DNA of 64,000 nucleotides from Alphaproteobacteria bacterium (lineage in GTDB: Bacteria; Pseudomonadota; Alphaproteobacteria; VGDZ01): the NCBI GenBank assembly GCA_016869515.1, contig VGDZ01000002.1, positions 1 through 64,000 on the forward strand, given 5' to 3'. The position numbers were made by a program, and so were the translations under genes. The notes beneath the pieces were generated by a model, which saw only the letters and a list, made by a program, of their open reading frames with translations, ran no database searches and was not told the origin of the DNA. Shown here piece by piece: positions 44,144 through 52,293 of this stretch (the first letter of the stretch is position 1; every line of letters begins with the position of its first letter).

Positions 44144-44971
44144 ATGCTGATCGCCCAGATCACCGACCTGCACATCCGCGAGGAGGGCGTGCTGTGCTAT
44201 CGCCGGGTCGACACCGCGCCCTTCCTGATGCGGGCGGTCGACACGCTCAATCAGATCTTGCCGCGGCCCGACATCGTGCTGCTGACCGGCGATTTGATCG
44301 ATGCCTTCAAGATCGAGGAGTACCGCCGGCTGCGCGGCTTGCTCGACCGGCTGCGCCTGCCCTATGCCCTGATCCCGGGCAATCACGACGCCCGCGCCGG
44401 CATGCGCGCGGTGTTCGGCGACCAGCCCTTCCCCAAGACGGGCTTCATCCAATACACCATCGAGCACCTGCCCCTGCGCCTGATCGGCCTCGACACCCTG
44501 GTCGAGGGCGAGCATCGCGGCCAGCTTTGCGCCCAGCGCCTGGACTGGCTGGAGGCGCGGCTGGCCGAACAGCCCGAGCGGCCGACCGTCATCTTCATGC
44601 ACCACCCGCCCTTCACCACCGGCATCACGCCGATGGACAAATACAACCTCGAGGGCCGCGAGCGCCTGGCCGAGCTGGTCACCCGCCACGCCAATGTCGA
44701 GCGCATCCTGTGCGGGCATCTGCACCGCTCGATCCAATGCCGCATCGGCCGCAGCTTCGCCACCACCTGCCCGGCCACGGCGCACCAGGTGGCGCTGGGC
44801 CTGGGCGAGGCCGGGGTCTGGGGCTTCACCATGGAGCCGCCGGGCTATCAGCTGCATTACTGGATCGAAGGCCAGGGCCTGGTCACCCATACCGGCAATT
44901 TCGGCGACTATGCCGGGCCCTATTCCTTCCGCGACGGCAGCCCGATCGAGTTGCCGCGGGCCGCGGTCTGA
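44144..44971 (+). CDS. Calcineurin-like phosphodiesterase (CpdA-like)
   Basis: This 275-residue metallophosphoesterase carries the full metal-binding set: ITDLHIREEG (Asp7, His9), LLTGDLIDAF, LIPGNHDARAG, FMHHPPF and LCGHLHRS. This pattern matches class III cyclic nucleotide phosphodiesterases (CpdA) and related glycerophosphodiesterases. I used ATG 44144 (MLIAQITD); the 15-codon extension lies in repeated GTCCACCCC sequence. It begins a four-gene unit with the ABM, PhzF and EamA genes. Confidence 0.9.
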   Translation: MLIAQITDLHIREEGVLCYRRVDTAPFLMRAVDTLNQILPRPDIVLLTGDLIDAFKIEEYRRLRGLLDRLRLPYALIPGNHDARAGMRAVFGDQPFPKTGFIQYTIEHLPLRLIGLDTLVEGEHRGQLCAQRLDWLEARLAEQPERPTVIFMHHPPFTTGITPMDKYNLEGRERLAELVTRHANVERILCGHLHRSIQCRIGRSFATTCPATAHQVALGLGEAGVWGFTMEPPGYQLHYWIEGQGLVTHTGNFGDYAGPYSFRDGSPIELPRAAV

Positions 44972-44989
44972 GCGACGGAGGGGCGAGGC

Positions 44990-45322
44990 ATGCTGGCGGT
45001 GATTTTCGAGTTCCGGCCCGATCCCGCGCGCCAGGACGAGTATTTCGCCCTCGCCCAGGCGCTGCGCGCCGAGGTCGAGGGCATCGACGGCTTTCTCGGC
45101 ATCGAGCGCTTCGAAAGCCTGAGCGACAAGGGCAAGTTCGTCTCGCTGTCCTATTGGCGCGACGAGGCCGCGGTGGCGCAATGGCGCAACCGGCTCTCGC
45201 ACCGCCGCGCCCAGGCCAAGGGCCGCGGCGGCGTGTTCGTGGACTACCGCCTGCGCGTGGCCAAGGTGCTGCGCGACTACACCGCCACCGATCGCAACCA
45301 GATCCCCGAGGATTCCCGCTGA
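44990..45322 (+). CDS. Antibiotic biosynthesis monooxygenase-like protein
   Basis: This 110-residue protein has the ferredoxin-like ABM fold: MLAVIFEFRPDPARQDEYFA at the start, the second strand pair with GFLGIERFES and FVSLSYWRDEAAVAQW (typical ABM strand and helix), and a basic C-terminal helix. Members are small oxidases, isomerases or haem-binding proteins; many are called putative quinol monooxygenases. No catalytic residues are universally conserved, so the function is open. It lies 2 bp before the PhzF gene. Confidence 0.85.
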   Translation: MLAVIFEFRPDPARQDEYFALAQALRAEVEGIDGFLGIERFESLSDKGKFVSLSYWRDEAAVAQWRNRLSHRRAQAKGRGGVFVDYRLRVAKVLRDYTATDRNQIPEDSR

Positions 45323-45324
45323 CC

Positions 45325-46125
45325 ATGAAGACGCTGCGCCTTTACCAGCTCGATGCCTTCGCCGACCGGCTGTTCGCCGGCAATCCGGCGGCGGTGGTGC
45401 CGCTCGACGCCATGCTCGACGACACATTGATGCAGGCGATCGCGCTCGAGAACAACTTGGCCGAGACCGCCTTCTTCGCCCCCGAGGGCGAGGGCTTTCG
45501 CCTGCGCTGGTTCACGCCCGCGGCCGAGGTGCCGCTATGCGGCCATGCCACGCTGGCCAGCGCGCGGGTGGTGTTCGACCATCTGCGGCCGGCGGCCAAG
45601 CGGGTCGATTTCGAGACCCTGAGCGGGCGGCTGACGGTGACGCGCGAGGACGGCAGCGATCTGCTGAGCATGGATTTTCCCGCCGTTCCCAGCCAAGCGG
45701 CGCCGCCGCCGGCGGGGTTCGAGGCCATGCTGGGCGGCGGGCCGATCGGCGCCTGCCTGGCCTCGGCGCGGAACCTGATCGCGGTCTACGACCGGGCCAA
45801 GACCGTGCGCGACCTCGCGCCCGATCTCGGCGCCATCGCCAAGCTGGACAAGCAGGGCGTGATCGTCACCGCGCCGGGCGATGCCGGCTTCGATTGCGTC
45901 TCGCGCTATTTCGCGCCGCGGGTGGGCGTGCCCGAGGACCCGGTCACCGGCTCGGCGCATTGCGCGCTGATCCCCTATTGGGCCGGGCGGCTGGGCCAGC
46001 GCGACATCCGCGCCTTCCAGGCCTCGGCGCGCGGCGGGGCGGTGCTGGGCCGGCACATGGAGAACGGGCGGGTGCGCCTGACCGGCCGCTGCCAGCCCTA
46101 TCTCGAAGGGACCATCAGGGTGTGA
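45325..46125 (+). CDS. PhzF family isomerase/epimerase
   Basis: The 266-residue protein has the two-fold DAP-epimerase-like layout of PhzF. It has LYQLDAFADRLFAGNPAAVV at its N-terminus, the catalytic Glu in NNLAETAFF (near residue 46), LRWFTPAAEVPLCGHATLA, and DPVTGSAHC near 215. PhzF of Pseudomonas isomerises a phenazine precursor; most family members have unknown substrates, and no phenazine genes are nearby. ATG 45325 follows the upstream stop by 2 bp; the gene overlaps the EamA gene by 4 bp. Confidence 0.92.
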   Translation: MKTLRLYQLDAFADRLFAGNPAAVVPLDAMLDDTLMQAIALENNLAETAFFAPEGEGFRLRWFTPAAEVPLCGHATLASARVVFDHLRPAAKRVDFETLSGRLTVTREDGSDLLSMDFPAVPSQAAPPPAGFEAMLGGGPIGACLASARNLIAVYDRAKTVRDLAPDLGAIAKLDKQGVIVTAPGDAGFDCVSRYFAPRVGVPEDPVTGSAHCALIPYWAGRLGQRDIRAFQASARGGAVLGRHMENGRVRLTGRCQPYLEGTIRV

Positions 46126-47006
46126 ACGCCGATCGCGCCGCGGGCGCGTGGCTGGTCTATGCCGCGGCGCTGCTGGCGGTGCTGATCTGGGCCGCGACCC
46201 CGCCCATCACCAAGATCGCGGTGCAGGAAAGCGGCAGCGAATTCGCCGCCATGATCCGCAGCCTGGGCGCGGCGCTGTTGGTGCTGCCGTTGGCTTGGCG
46301 ATTGCGCGACATGCGGCCGCGCGGGCGCGGGCAATGGACCGATTGCGCGCTGGCGGCGCTGGGCGGGCCGATCGGATTCGTCTTTCTGTTCAGCTATGGG
46401 CTCGGCCTGACCTCGGCCGCGCATGCGGCGGCGATCAGCGCCAGCGGTCCCCTGTTCACCGGCCTGTTCGCCTTCCTGGTGGCGCGGCGCTGGCCGGGCC
46501 ATGGCTGGTGGATCGGCGCCGGGCTGGGCGTCGTCGGCGGCGCGATCTTCGCCTGGCAGCGGCATGGCCTGGCCGGCGGCGACAGCCTGGGCGACGCCCT
46601 GATCCTGGTCGCCTTCATGGCGTCGTCGGCGGGCTACATCGCCGGCACGCGGCTGGCTTCCGCCATCGGCTCGCTGCCCGCCACGGTCTGGTCGCAGATG
46701 CTGGGCGGGCTTTTGCTGCTGCCGTTGGCGCCGTGGCTGATGCCGTGGCAGGCGGGGCTTGAAATCTCGGCCCGCGGCTGGGCGGCCAATGCCTATATGG
46801 CGGTGTGCGCCACGCTGCTGGCCTATTTCTTTTGGAATTTCGCGCTGGCGCGCGGCGGGGCGGCGCGGATCGGCGCGGTGCAGTTCGCCCAGCCGGTGCT
46901 GGCGCTGGGCCTGGCCTGGGCGCTGTTGGGCGAGGCCATCCCGCCCGGCATCTGGCTTTCGGTGCTGGTGATCGTCGCCGGCGTCGCGCTCGCGCAGAAG
47001 AGATAA
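46122..47006 (+). CDS. EamA/DMT family transporter
   Basis: This 294-residue membrane protein starts at GTG 46122, coupled to PhzF (GTGA). Ten hydrophobic helices are arranged as two EamA repeats (about 10-140 and 150-290), including the repeat-1 motif IWAATPPITKIAVQE and the typical WALLGEAIPPGIWLSVLVI near the end. The substrate is unknown. Its place in the operon suggests export of a metabolite handled by PhzF and the ABM protein. Transcription probably stops at the hairpins just downstream. Confidence 0.87.
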   Translation: MNADRAAGAWLVYAAALLAVLIWAATPPITKIAVQESGSEFAAMIRSLGAALLVLPLAWRLRDMRPRGRGQWTDCALAALGGPIGFVFLFSYGLGLTSAAHAAAISASGPLFTGLFAFLVARRWPGHGWWIGAGLGVVGGAIFAWQRHGLAGGDSLGDALILVAFMASSAGYIAGTRLASAIGSLPATVWSQMLGGLLLLPLAPWLMPWQAGLEISARGWAANAYMAVCATLLAYFFWNFALARGGAARIGAVQFAQPVLALGLAWALLGEAIPPGIWLSVLVIVAGVALAQKR

Positions 47007-47010
47007 CACA

Positions 47011-47060
47011 CCCCAGCTTGGCGAGAGTTACATTTGGCCAAGACTGGGGCTTCACCCCAG
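47011..47060. terminator. Possible bidirectional terminator between convergent genes
   Basis: CCCCAGCTTGGC (47011-47022) pairs with GCCAAGACTGGGG (47037-47049, one bulged base). An alternative stem forms between CTGGGG (47044-47049) and CCCCAG (47055-47060). The two structures exclude one another. It lies between the EamA stop and the convergent SDR stop at 47069. No T-run is present. Confidence 0.45.
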
Positions 47061-47068
47061 CTTGGCCC

Positions 47069-47845
47069 TCAAGCCAACGTGAATCCCTGGCCGTCGTCGA
47101 CGGTGACGGCGCTGCCGGTGATGAAGCGCCCGGCCGGCGTGCACAGCAGCAAGAGCGCGCCGTCGAGGTCCTCGGGCTGGCCCAGGCGCTTGCGCGGCAT
47201 GCGGTCGACGAAGCGCCTGCCCTGCTCGGTCTCCCAGAAATCGCGATTGAGTTCGGTGACGATGTAGCCCGGCAGCAGCGCGTTGACGTTGATGCCGTGG
47301 CGCGCCCATTCCAGCGCCAAGGTCCGGGTCAGCGACACCACGCCCGCCTTGGCGGCGCCGTAAAGGCCGAGATTGCGCACCGTCACCTGCGCCGCCATCG
47401 AGGCGATGTTGAGGATGGTGCCGGCGCGCTTGGCCGCGATCATGCGCCTTCCGACCGCCTGGGCGAGGAAGAACACGGCCTTGAGATCGGTGTCCATCAC
47501 CCGCGTCCAGTCCTCCTCCGAGGCGTCGATCAGGGCGCGCGAGACGTTGAGGCCGGCATTGTTGACCAGCAGGTCGATCGGACCCAGCCCGGACTCGATC
47601 GCATCCAGCGCGGCGGCGATGTCCTGGGTGCGGGTGACGTCGAGCGCGACCGGCAGCGCCCGGCCGCCGGCGGCCTCGATCTCGGCCGCGAGTTCCCGCA
47701 GGCGCTCGACCCGCCTGGCCGCCAGCGCGACCTTGGCTCCCGCCCGCGCCAAGGTCAGCGCGAAGCGCCGGCCAAGCCCCGATGACGCGCCCGTCACCAG
47801 CGCCGTCCTGCCGTCCAGCCGAAAAATATCGCTCACCGCAGCCAT
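47069..47845 (-). CDS. SDR family oxidoreductase
   Basis: This 258-residue classical SDR has VTGASSGLGRRFALTLARAG (about 17-36), LVNNAGLN, catalytic Ser (NIASMAAQVTVR), YGAAKAGVVSL with the Tyr and Lys, and the end motif VTVDDGQ. The Arg-rich end of strand 2 (AARRVERL) favours NADP(H). The start at ATG 47845 (MAAVSDIFRLDG) is preferred over a longer frame to 47896. Substrate not apparent. It is divergent from the epimerase operon by about 105 bp. Confidence 0.9.
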   Translation of the reverse strand: MAAVSDIFRLDGRTALVTGASSGLGRRFALTLARAGAKVALAARRVERLRELAAEIEAAGGRALPVALDVTRTQDIAAALDAIESGLGPIDLLVNNAGLNVSRALIDASEEDWTRVMDTDLKAVFFLAQAVGRRMIAAKRAGTILNIASMAAQVTVRNLGLYGAAKAGVVSLTRTLALEWARHGINVNALLPGYIVTELNRDFWETEQGRRFVDRMPRKRLGQPEDLDGALLLLCTPAGRFITGSAVTVDDGQGFTLA

Positions 47846-47950
47846 CCGTTCCTCGCTCGCTTGCGCGAATTTAGGTCCAGGCTTGCCCGGCCACAATCGC
47901 TATGAAACACTTGCCGCCTCGCGACTCGCATCATCGGCGGAGCCCAAGCC

Positions 47951-48946
47951 TTGGCCCAACGCACTTTTGCCATCGTCGGCGGCGGCGGCGTCTTCGCCGT
48001 GCACTACGCCAAGTACGTGCTGGAACGCTGCGATCCCAAGATGGTGATCTCGATCGGCCGCAGCCCCGAGCGCAGCTCGCCCTACACCCTCGACGTCGGC
48101 AAGGGCGACAAGCGCTATCGCTACGAGCAGATCCACATGGTCTACGAACAGGACCGGCTGTTCGAGACCTTCGACAAGCACAAGCCCGAGGTGGTGGTCA
48201 ATTTCGCCGCCCTGGCCTACGCCACCTCCTGGGACAAGGCCTGGCGCTATTTCGATACCAACGTCGTCGCGCTGGCCAAGATGGTCGAGGAGCTGTCGAA
48301 GCGCGACTATTTGCGCAAGTTCGTGCAGATCGGCTCGTCCGAGGTCTACGGCTCGGGCGACCGCGCGCTGGACGAGAAGGCGATCCCCAACCCGACCAGC
48401 CCCTATGCGGTCTCGAAGCTGGCGGGCGACCAATTCCTCGACACCTATTGGGCGGTGCGCAAGTTCCCCTGCAACGTCATCCGGCCGTCCAACGCCTACG
48501 GCCCCGGGCAGCTGCTCTATCGCGTGCTGCCGCGCGCGGTGCTGTGCGGCCTCAGCGGCCGGCGCCTGCCGCTGCAGGGCGGCGGCACGGTGCGCAAGTC
48601 CTACATGCACAGCTTCGATCTGGCGGCGGCGATCCAGGCCATCGTCGACAAGGCGCCGCATGGCGAGATGTACAACGCCGGCCCCGACAAGCCGGCCAGC
48701 ATCCGCCATCTGGTCGAACTGGTGGCCGAGGGCATGGGCATTCCGTTCGACAAATTGTGCGAGATCGTGCCCGGCCGCGTCGGCGAGGACGCGCAGTATT
48801 GGCTCGACTCGACCAAGATCGCGACCCAGCTCGGCTGGCGGCCGACCGTCGACCTGCGCGCCGGCATGGCCGACATGATCGCCTGGGGCCGCAAGTACAA
48901 GGACCAGATCCTGGCCGATTCGACGGATTTCGTGCTGCGCGCATGA
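47951..48946 (+). CDS. NAD-dependent epimerase/dehydratase
   Basis: This extended SDR of 331 residues resembles dTDP-glucose 4,6-dehydratases and UDP-sugar epimerases. It starts at a TTG (47951). The cofactor loop reads GGGGVFAVHYA, where the third Gly of GxxGxxG is Ala. Other motifs are VVVNFAALAY, QIGSSEVYG and the catalytic YAVSKLAGD, followed by PSNAYGPGQLLYRVLPR and a C-terminal nucleotide-sugar domain. It is the first gene of an operon with three paralogous unknown proteins, which suggests it supplies a modified nucleotide sugar. Confidence 0.9.
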   Translation: MAQRTFAIVGGGGVFAVHYAKYVLERCDPKMVISIGRSPERSSPYTLDVGKGDKRYRYEQIHMVYEQDRLFETFDKHKPEVVVNFAALAYATSWDKAWRYFDTNVVALAKMVEELSKRDYLRKFVQIGSSEVYGSGDRALDEKAIPNPTSPYAVSKLAGDQFLDTYWAVRKFPCNVIRPSNAYGPGQLLYRVLPRAVLCGLSGRRLPLQGGGTVRKSYMHSFDLAAAIQAIVDKAPHGEMYNAGPDKPASIRHLVELVAEGMGIPFDKLCEIVPGRVGEDAQYWLDSTKIATQLGWRPTVDLRAGMADMIAWGRKYKDQILADSTDFVLRA

Positions 48947-50250
48947 GCGCGGCCGGGCGATTCTATTTCTCGCTGCCGGTCTGGGGCGAGACCTATGTCG
49001 CCCGCTTCCTCGACCTTGCCCTGCCGACTTGGCTGGCGCCCGGCAATCTCGGCGCCTTTCCCTGGGCCGGCGACAGCGTCTGCGAAATCTTCACCCGCGC
49101 CGAGGACGCCGAACGGATGCGGGCCGATCCGCGCCTGGCAGCGCTCGGCCGCAAGCTCGCACTGCGCTTTCACCCCATCGATGCGCTGATCCGCGAGTCC
49201 AAGTTCGGCGTCTTCACCGACGCCCAGCGCATCGCCGTCGGCAATTGCGACGCCCTCGGCGCGGCGCATTTCATCATGACCGCCGACTTGCTCTATTCCG
49301 ACGGCAGCATCCGCCACGCCGCCGAGAGCATCGTCGCCGGCCGCCAGGCGGTGATGGTGCCGGGCCTGCGCAGCGTGCTGGAGGACATGGCGCCGATCTT
49401 GCGCGCCGCGGCCGGGGCCGACGGCGCGATCGCGCTGCCGGGCCGGGCGCTGGCGCGGCTGGGGCTCGACCGCCTTCATCCGCAATCGCGAGGCTGGTTC
49501 TGGGACTCCGAGAGCTTCGACCGCCTGCCGCCCTATCTGCTGTGGCGGGCGGGTGCGGATGCCGTGCTGCTGCGCGGCTTTCCGCTGCATCCGCTGGCGA
49601 TCAAGCCGGTGCGGCCGGGGATCGCGCTCGACTACATCTTCGATCAGGACTATCTGGCCGCGGCCGCGCCCGATCCGGGGCGGATCGAGGTGGTGGCGGA
49701 TTCCGATCGGGCGCTGCTGTTCGAAGTCACCGAGCGCGACCGCTTCGATGCCTTCATCGCCCCCCACCGCGCCGATGTCGCCGATCTGGCCTATTGGGCG
49801 GAATGGGCGTTCAATCGCCTGCACCGCCAGTTCGGCCGGCGTTCGGTGCGGATTCATGCCGGCACCACCAGCGAGGACGAATGGGCCGCGGCCGAAGCGC
49901 AGGCCGAAGCGACGGTCGAGGCCATCCTCAAGCTGCTGGCCATGCCCGATTGGTATCTGTTCCAGGTCGATCGTCGCCGATTGCGGTTGCGGCTGCGGCG
50001 GCGCTATCGCTTTGCCGACGCTGCGCTGCGCAATCTGCCGCTGGTTATGCCGGCGGGCGATATCGGCCAGCCGCTGGCGCTGCACATCGACGCCCTCAAG
50101 CGCGTCGCCAGCCCGCGCGATGCCCTGCTGGCGCAGTATCTGGCGGTCGACGAATGGCAGCCGGCGGCGCGGCTGACCGATCCGGCGGCGCGCGCGCAGC
50201 GCCTGCGCCAGCACGAGGCGGTCTGCAAGCTTCTAGGCACCCCGGCCTAG
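48943..50250 (+). CDS. Unknown protein family, paralogue 1 of 3
   Basis: I do not recognise this 435-residue protein. It shares with two neighbours the motifs LPVWGETYVARFL (11-23), PGNLGAFPW (33-41), a candidate acidic site ADLLYSDGS (114-122), FWDSESFDRLPPYLLW (186-201), FPLHPLAIKP (213-222), IFDQDYLAAA (232-241) and AEWAFNRLHRQF (286-297). The alternating strand/helix pattern with Asp motifs in the first 240 residues resembles GT-A glycosyltransferases, but no known family signature is met. No signal peptide or membrane segment. It overlaps the epimerase stop by 4 bp, which links it to nucleotide-sugar metabolism. Confidence 0.8.
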   Translation: MSAAGRFYFSLPVWGETYVARFLDLALPTWLAPGNLGAFPWAGDSVCEIFTRAEDAERMRADPRLAALGRKLALRFHPIDALIRESKFGVFTDAQRIAVGNCDALGAAHFIMTADLLYSDGSIRHAAESIVAGRQAVMVPGLRSVLEDMAPILRAAAGADGAIALPGRALARLGLDRLHPQSRGWFWDSESFDRLPPYLLWRAGADAVLLRGFPLHPLAIKPVRPGIALDYIFDQDYLAAAAPDPGRIEVVADSDRALLFEVTERDRFDAFIAPHRADVADLAYWAEWAFNRLHRQFGRRSVRIHAGTTSEDEWAAAEAQAEATVEAILKLLAMPDWYLFQVDRRRLRLRLRRRYRFADAALRNLPLVMPAGDIGQPLALHIDALKRVASPRDALLAQYLAVDEWQPAARLTDPAARAQRLRQHEAVCKLLGTPA

Positions 50251-50257
50251 GAAGACG

Positions 50258-51619
50258 ATGGCCGCGCATCGCTTCCATTTCATGCTGCCGGTCTGGGGCG
50301 AGCGCTATGTCGAAACCTTCCTGACGCTTTGTTTGCCGGCGATGCTGTCGCCCGGCAATCTCGGCGGCTTTCCCTGGCGCGCCGACAGCCGGTTCATCGT
50401 CTACACCCGCGCCCAGGACTGGGCGACGATGCAGGCGGCTCCCGCGTTCCTCCGCTTGCAGGCACTGATGACTGTGGAGTTCGTGCCGATCGACGACCGC
50501 ATCGGCGGCAATCCGATGGGCACGTTCACGCGCTGTCAGCAGGCGGCGGCGGAGCGCGCCGACGCCGAAGAAGCCGCCCTGTTCTTCCTCAGCCCCGACC
50601 TGTTGTGGAGCGACGGCAGTTTCCGCTTCGCCGCCGAGAAAGTCGTGGCCGGCGCCAGCGCGGTGATGACCACCGGCATCCGCACCGCGCTGGAGGACAT
50701 GCGCCGCGACATCCTGGCCGAATTCCGGCCCGACGCCGGCGGTGCCCTGGCGCTGGCGCCACGCCATTTGTCGCGCCTGGCGCTGCGGCACATGCACGCC
50801 ATCAACTCTGCCTGGCGCTGGGATTCCGAGCGCTTCGACCGCTGGCCGGCCTATCTGCTGTGGCCCGCGGGCGCACAAGGCATGATCGCCATCGGCTATG
50901 TCCTGCATCCGATCGTGATCAAGCCCACTGCCCGCCGGGCACCGTTCCGCAACATCTTCGACCAGGACTATCTGGCCGCGGCCTGTCCCGAGATCGAACG
51001 CATCCATGTCTGCCGCTCCTCGGACGACGCGATCTTTTTCGAAATGTCGCCGCGCGAGCGCGACGTCGGGCTGCTGATTCCCAATCGCGCCTCGAGCTAC
51101 GACGTCGCCTACTGGGCGGAGTGGTCGTTCAACGCCCATCATCGCGCCTTCGCCCGCCAGCCGATCCGCATCGCCGGCGGCGAGGTCGCCGAGACCGATT
51201 GGCAGGCGGCCGAGTCCCAGGGCCGCGCCGTCGTGGCCGAGATCGAAGCCCATCTGGCGGTGCCGGACTCGCATCTTCTGCTGTTCGACTGGCGGCGATT
51301 GCGGGTGCGCACCCGCGCCCGCTATCGCCTGGCCCATGACGATCTGCGCAATGTCGGCTGGGTGTGGTCGCTGATCGATGCCGGGATCGAGGTCGGCCGC
51401 GTGCTGGCGACGTTGCGCGGCGTGGCCGAGCGGACCGATCGCGCCGTGATCGACCATTTGCACCGCCAGGAAATCGCGCCGGCCGAGCGTCTGACCGCGG
51501 AATCCGAACAGCGCGCCTGGTCGTCGGCCACGCGCCGGCTCTATCGCCGGCTGCGGGCGCGCGAGCGCCGTGCCGAAAGACTGGCGTCCGGCACCGGACC
51601 GGGTAGACTCCGGCCATGA
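50258..51619 (+). CDS. Unknown protein family, paralogue 2 of 3
   Basis: This 453-residue protein is related to paralogue 1 along its length. Shared blocks are FMLPVWGERYVETFL (8-22), SPGNLGGFPW, FLSPDLLWSDGSFRF (acidic motif), WDSERFDRWPAYLLW, LHPIVIKPT, IFDQDYLAAACP and AEWSFNAHHRAFARQ. The C-terminal 90 residues are helical and highly basic (Arg-rich end). It has no signal peptide. It starts 7 bp after paralogue 1 and its stop overlaps the FrnE-like gene. A role as a sugar or acyl transferase is a guess from context. Confidence 0.8.
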   Translation: MAAHRFHFMLPVWGERYVETFLTLCLPAMLSPGNLGGFPWRADSRFIVYTRAQDWATMQAAPAFLRLQALMTVEFVPIDDRIGGNPMGTFTRCQQAAAERADAEEAALFFLSPDLLWSDGSFRFAAEKVVAGASAVMTTGIRTALEDMRRDILAEFRPDAGGALALAPRHLSRLALRHMHAINSAWRWDSERFDRWPAYLLWPAGAQGMIAIGYVLHPIVIKPTARRAPFRNIFDQDYLAAACPEIERIHVCRSSDDAIFFEMSPRERDVGLLIPNRASSYDVAYWAEWSFNAHHRAFARQPIRIAGGEVAETDWQAAESQGRAVVAEIEAHLAVPDSHLLLFDWRRLRVRTRARYRLAHDDLRNVGWVWSLIDAGIEVGRVLATLRGVAERTDRAVIDHLHRQEIAPAERLTAESEQRAWSSATRRLYRRLRARERRAERLASGTGPGRLRP

Positions 51620-52293
51620 ACCCGAAACCGATCCTGATCGAGGTGGTGTCGGACGCCATCTGCCCCTGGTGCTTCGTCGGCAAGCGCCGACTGGAGCGCG
51701 CGCTGGCCTCGCGGCCCGAGCTTGCGGCCAAGGTCGAGTGGCGGCCGTTCATGCTCAATCCCGACATGCCGCCGGGCGGCATGGATCGCGCCACCTACAT
51801 GCGGCTCAAATTCGGCGGCACCGAGCGCGCCCAGGGGGTCTATCAACCGATCGTCGACGCCGGCAAGCAGGAAGGCATCGCCTTCGCCTTCGACCGCATC
51901 GCCCGCACCCCCGCCACCATCGACGCCCATCGCCTGATCCGTTGGGCGCGGAACGGCGGATTGCAGGACGCGGTGGTCGAGGCGCTGTTCCGCCGCTATT
52001 TCCTCGAAGGCGAGGACATCGGCCGCGGCGAGGTGCTGGTGGCGGTGGCCGAGGCAGCCGGGATGGACGCGGCGCTGGTCGGCGAGCTTTTGGCCAAGGA
52101 TGCCGATGTCGAATTGATCCGCGCCGAGGATCGCGCCGCGCGCGCGGTCGGCATTTCGGGCGTGCCCTGTTTCGTGATCGACCAGCGCTATGCCGTGCCC
52201 GGCGCCCAGGACCCGGAGATCATCGCCCAGGTGCTGGACTTGGCCGCGCGCGAGGCCCGGGGCGAGGGCGAGAGCGCCGCCGCCCCTCCGTGA
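51616..52293 (+). CDS. DsbA family (FrnE-like) protein
   Basis: This 225-residue protein has the FrnE-type thioredoxin fold with the CPWC active site at residues 16-19 (VVSDAICPWCFVGKRRLERA) and a central helical insertion. GISGVPCFVIDQRYAVPGAQ gives the cis-Pro loop (VP) near residue 180. There is no signal peptide, so it works in the cytoplasm, as FrnE proteins do. It is translated by overlap with both flanking paralogue genes (ATGA at the start, GTGA at the end). This interrupts the paralogue series and suggests a functional tie, such as reduction or isomerisation in the same pathway. Confidence 0.9.
   Translation: MNPKPILIEVVSDAICPWCFVGKRRLERALASRPELAAKVEWRPFMLNPDMPPGGMDRATYMRLKFGGTERAQGVYQPIVDAGKQEGIAFAFDRIARTPATIDAHRLIRWARNGGLQDAVVEALFRRYFLEGEDIGRGEVLVAVAEAAGMDAALVGELLAKDADVELIRAEDRAARAVGISGVPCFVIDQRYAVPGAQDPEIIAQVLDLAAREARGEGESAAAPP

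Noticed and set aside
43786..44175. Small gene on the minus strand upstream of the OLD nuclease
   Set aside because: The 129-residue product is Arg-rich without a domain, lacks a ribosome binding site, and overlaps the start of the phosphodiesterase gene.
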